In this document: one piece after another, positions 13,843-15,761 of the stretch
Layout of the letters: each line of letters opens with the position of its first letter
Position numbering within the stretch: the first letter of the stretch is position 1
From: Desulfarculus sp.
Lineage (GTDB): Bacteria > Desulfobacterota > Desulfarculia > Desulfarculales > Desulfarculaceae
Reading direction: 5' to 3'
Assembly: GCA_020216625.1 (NCBI GenBank)
Contig: JAIUYB010000006.1
Span: forward strand, 1-15,761
DNA: 15,761 bases
Notes under the pieces: generated by a model
What the model was told of the DNA's origin: nothing
Seen by the model: only the letters and a program-made list of their open reading frames with translations
Database searches by the model: none
Program-made: the position numbers and the translations under genes

Positions 13843-15525
13843 TCACCTCCCCGCCTGCGCGGTGCGCTCGAAGTCGGTCAAATCCGGTTTCCCGTCGTGG
13901 TCCAGGTCGCGGCTCCGGCGCACCAGGGCCTCGGTTTCGTCATACTCTTCCCAAATGTCCGGGCGGCCGTCGCCGTCGCTGTCCTCCTCCACCCGGCGCA
14001 CCAGTCCGTTTTCATAGAAGTACCAAACGTCCACCCCCCGGCCCTTGCGGTCCTCCTCGGCCCGCAGGGCCCGGCCGTCCGGGGCGAAGTAAAAGACGAA
14101 GTTTAGACGGCCCTTGTCGTCGCGCTCCTCCTCGCTCTTGACCAGATTGCCCTTGGCGTCGAAATGCTCCCGCAGGGTGATGCGACCCTTGCGCTCGTCG
14201 TCGCTCTCCTGCACCGCCAAACGGCCATCGCGGTAGAAGGAGCGCCGCACCACCTTTCCGTCGCGCTCCACCACCTCCACCACCGAGGACCAACCCGGAC
14301 GGTCGTAATACTGCCTGGTCTCGAAATGCCCGTCCTGGTCCTGGTCCTGCTCGCTGCGCAGACGCTGGCCGGCGCGGAAAAAGACCTTCTGGTCCACCTT
14401 GGCCGCTCCGGGCGAGCGCTTCTCCAAGCGGACGAGCTGGCCATCCTGGTAGAACTGCCAGGTGTCGATGACCCCATCCTCCTGGCTGGCCGACTGCACC
14501 TCGGCCTTCTCGCCCTTCTCGTCGAAGATCACCACCAGGCTGGGTTTGCCGATGCCCTTCTGATCCACCTCCTGCCGCCAGGGCCGGCCATTGCGGTAAA
14601 CAGTGACCTGCTCGAAGCGGCCGTCGCCGTCCACATCCATCCGGTCACGCACCGGCTTGCCCTGCTCGTAGCTGATCACCCGGTCGATCTGGCCCCGGTG
14701 CTTGGTGTCCTGGCGCATCTCGGTGGGCTGACCCTGCGCGTCATAGAGGGTGAAACGATCAAACTGTCCGTCGGCGTTGGTGTCCTCCTGGCGCTCCCGG
14801 GGCTTGCCGTCATGGTGGATGGTGACCATCAGGGTAAGCTTGCCATCGGCCGAGCGCCGGGTCTCCTTGGCCACCAGCCCATCGCGGTAATCGCGGGTGG
14901 TCTCCAGGACGCCGTCCTGGTCCAGGTCGTGACGGCTCTGGGACGGCCGACCCTGGGAATCGTAGTCCACGATCTGGTCCACCCGGCCGTCATTGCGGCT
15001 GGCGCTCTTGCGTTGGACTGGCTTGCCGTCGCGGTAGGTGATCCAGACGTCGGGCTGGCCGTCGCGGTTGAGGTCCCGGGTGGAGAGCTGGGGTTGCCCC
15101 TCGCGGTATTGGGTGATGTGGTCGAAAACGCCGTCGGATTGGCTGCTGCGCCGCACCTCCAGGACGCGGTCCTGGGCGTCGAAAAGAATAACGGAATCCA
15201 CCGGGCCCCCGGGGTGGGAGGCGCGTTCCTGGCGCACCCGCTTGCCGCCTTGGAAATGGTCCCAGGTGTCCAGCTTGCCGTCCTGGTTGGTGTCGCGCTC
15301 CAGCAGGATGATCTGCCCGTCCTTGAAATGCTGCACCTGGTCCACCCGGCCGTCGTGGTCCTTGTCGATCTCCACCTTGACCACTTCGCCGCCCTGGCGA
15401 TGGAGCCAACGGTCGGGCTTGCCATCGCCATTGCTGTCCTGGGCCTCGACCTCGGCCCAGGCCAGGCCGGGCATGCCCAACAACAGCATGCTGAGGAGTA
15501 ATATTTTGGTCCGGATCTTGGGCAC
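13843..15525 (-). CDS. Exported tandem-repeat protein with D-x-N-x-D-G (calcium-type) loops
   Basis: 560 aa. The signal peptide is 1-24 (MPKIRTK, Leu-rich core, ending LAWA). The whole mature protein is about 22 repeats of 23-25 residues. The consensus is D-x-N/D-x-D-G-x-x-D-x-W-x-x-Y-x-D-G-x-x-V. The first half matches EF-hand or thrombospondin-3-type calcium loops, and the second resembles MORN-like beta-hairpins (Y-x-D-G). Several units have lost acidic ligands (for example units 4, 13 and 15), while the first three and last two are well kept. The protein is very hydrophilic and lacks a transmembrane helix, lipobox or catalytic motif, so it should be periplasmic or surface-exposed. Start: GTG at 15525 has GGGGAG 7 bases upstream; TTGs at 15540 and 15528 are also in frame. 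It is the first gene of the TonB operon. Its function is not recognised; a calcium-stabilised scaffold or capture protein is possible. Confidence 0.85.
   Translation of the reverse strand: MPKIRTKILLLSMLLLGMPGLAWAEVEAQDSNGDGKPDRWLHRQGGEVVKVEIDKDHDGRVDQVQHFKDGQIILLERDTNQDGKLDTWDHFQGGKRVRQERASHPGGPVDSVILFDAQDRVLEVRRSSQSDGVFDHITQYREGQPQLSTRDLNRDGQPDVWITYRDGKPVQRKSASRNDGRVDQIVDYDSQGRPSQSRHDLDQDGVLETTRDYRDGLVAKETRRSADGKLTLMVTIHHDGKPRERQEDTNADGQFDRFTLYDAQGQPTEMRQDTKHRGQIDRVISYEQGKPVRDRMDVDGDGRFEQVTVYRNGRPWRQEVDQKGIGKPSLVVIFDEKGEKAEVQSASQEDGVIDTWQFYQDGQLVRLEKRSPGAAKVDQKVFFRAGQRLRSEQDQDQDGHFETRQYYDRPGWSSVVEVVERDGKVVRRSFYRDGRLAVQESDDERKGRITLREHFDAKGNLVKSEEERDDKGRLNFVFYFAPDGRALRAEEDRKGRGVDVWYFYENGLVRRVEEDSDGDGRPDIWEEYDETEALVRRSRDLDHDGKPDLTDFERTAQAGR
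13846..15444 (-). repeat. Array of about 22 coding repeats of roughly 72 bases
   Basis: The array covers nearly all the mature repeat protein. Units are related mainly at protein level; at DNA level they share GC-rich pieces encoding DGxxD and YxDG but are not identical, which indicates old duplications followed by divergence. Confidence 0.8.
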
Positions 15526-15538
15526 CAAGCTTCTCCCC

Positions 15539-15585
15539 AAAAAAAATAACGGAGGCCGAACGCCAGTGGCGTCCGCGAGCCTCCG
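15539..15585 (-). terminator. Intrinsic terminator immediately before the operon start (attenuator)
   Basis: On the minus strand CGGAGGC (15585-15579) pairs with GCCTCCG (15556-15550). An inner stem of ACGCC with GGCGT has a 3-base loop, and GTTA then eight U residues (15546-15539) follow. The ribosome site GGGGAG (15538-15533) abuts the U-run and the GTG start is at 15525, so no promoter fits between. Transcripts of the operon must read through this element. Confidence 0.8.
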
Positions 15586-15698
15586 CGACCCTTGGTTCCT
15601 TGTTTTCCTGGCGCAACCCAGGGGCTCCCGACGCCGCCTTGGCGCTTATTCCCCGTGACCCCCTTCTGGGAGCCAGACCAAAGCGGCTGGGATCATCG
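15586..15698 (-). promoter_or_regulatory. Structured 5' leader of the TonB operon (candidate riboswitch or attenuation leader)
   Basis: Between the predicted transcription start and the terminator, GGGAGCC (15668-15674, plus-strand reading) pairs with GGCTCCC (15623-15629), closing a 38-base domain that contains a small CGCC-TT-GGCG hairpin. A second hairpin, CCTGG/CCAGG (15607-15611 with 15618-15622), abuts it. GACGCC at 15630-15635 is complementary to GGCGTC at 15568-15573 in the terminator, so the leader and terminator could be mutually exclusive structures. No cobalamin, TPP or other standard riboswitch box was recognised. Confidence 0.45.
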
Positions 15699-15704
15699 GG
15701 TGTT

Positions 15705-15733
15705 TATGTAGCACCAAGCGGTGCGCCTGTCAA
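15705..15733 (-). promoter_or_regulatory. Promoter of the TonB operon with a dyad in its spacer
   Basis: A perfect TTGACA (15733-15728) and TACATA (15710-15705), preceded by TG as in an extended -10, are separated by 17 bases. Transcription would start near 15698. The spacer holds a perfect inverted repeat GCACC-GCTT-GGTGC (15724-15711), a good place for a repressor or a MerR-type activator. The 28 bases upstream to the window edge show nothing recognisable. Confidence 0.55.
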
Positions 15734-15761
15734 GCTGGGCCAATAACGCCGAGACGTGAGT

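Noticed and set aside
13846..15444. CRISPR-like or non-coding tandem repeat
   Set aside because: The periodicity is about 72 bases with divergent DNA but conserved protein, and it is fully inside a signal-peptide-bearing gene.
15586..15698. Cobalamin riboswitch in the leader of the TonB operon
   Set aside because: TonB receptor operons often carry one, but neither the B12 box nor the conserved core was found in this leader or in the tonB-receptor gap (11895-12116).

Overview
The window is GC-rich and densely coded, with few AT-rich stretches outside promoters. The gene content points to a Gram-negative, probably anaerobic bacterium of the Desulfobacterota (formerly Deltaproteobacteria). Supporting signs are a Ser/Thr kinase fused to TPRs, an outer-membrane TonB system, an IclR-controlled TAXI-type TRAP transporter and an orphan Flp-like pilin. 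This placement is inferred from gene style, not from a marker gene.

Layout. (1) 1-2671, minus strand: a promoter, a membrane-anchored Ser/Thr kinase with C-terminal TPRs, then a lipoprotein with a LysM-like C-terminus that runs off the left edge. (2) 2647-2862, plus: a small Flp-type prepilin, divergent from the kinase and overlapping its promoter. (3) 2863-3163: a 300-base gap with two dyads and an AT-rich promoter/operator region. (4) 3164-8480, plus: an operon-like set of IclR regulator, EPSP-synthase-like enolpyruvyl transferase, TAXI solute-binding protein and fused TRAP permease, with strong hairpins before and after the binding-protein gene and a rho-independent terminator at the end. 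(5) 8537-15733, minus: a seven-gene operon-like set read leftward: promoter, structured leader with a terminator, exported 22-repeat D-x-N-x-D-G protein, ExbB, ExbD, TonB, TonB-dependent receptor, DUF4198 protein and a small NikL/CbiL-like membrane-anchored protein.

How the genes may work together. The minus operon looks like a self-contained outer-membrane uptake system: a dedicated ExbB/ExbD/TonB motor, its receptor, and two exported proteins. Both of those should begin with histidine after signal-peptide removal, which suggests a transition metal such as nickel or cobalt (inference). The repeat protein comes first in that operon, and any transcript reaching it must cross a terminator hairpin, so control by attenuation is likely. 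The plus operon pairs substrate import (TAXI-TRAP) with an EPSPS relative in which two residues that contact the phosphate of shikimate 3-phosphate are changed. The enzyme may therefore act on something else, possibly related to the imported compound. These two operons are the most promising less-described systems here.
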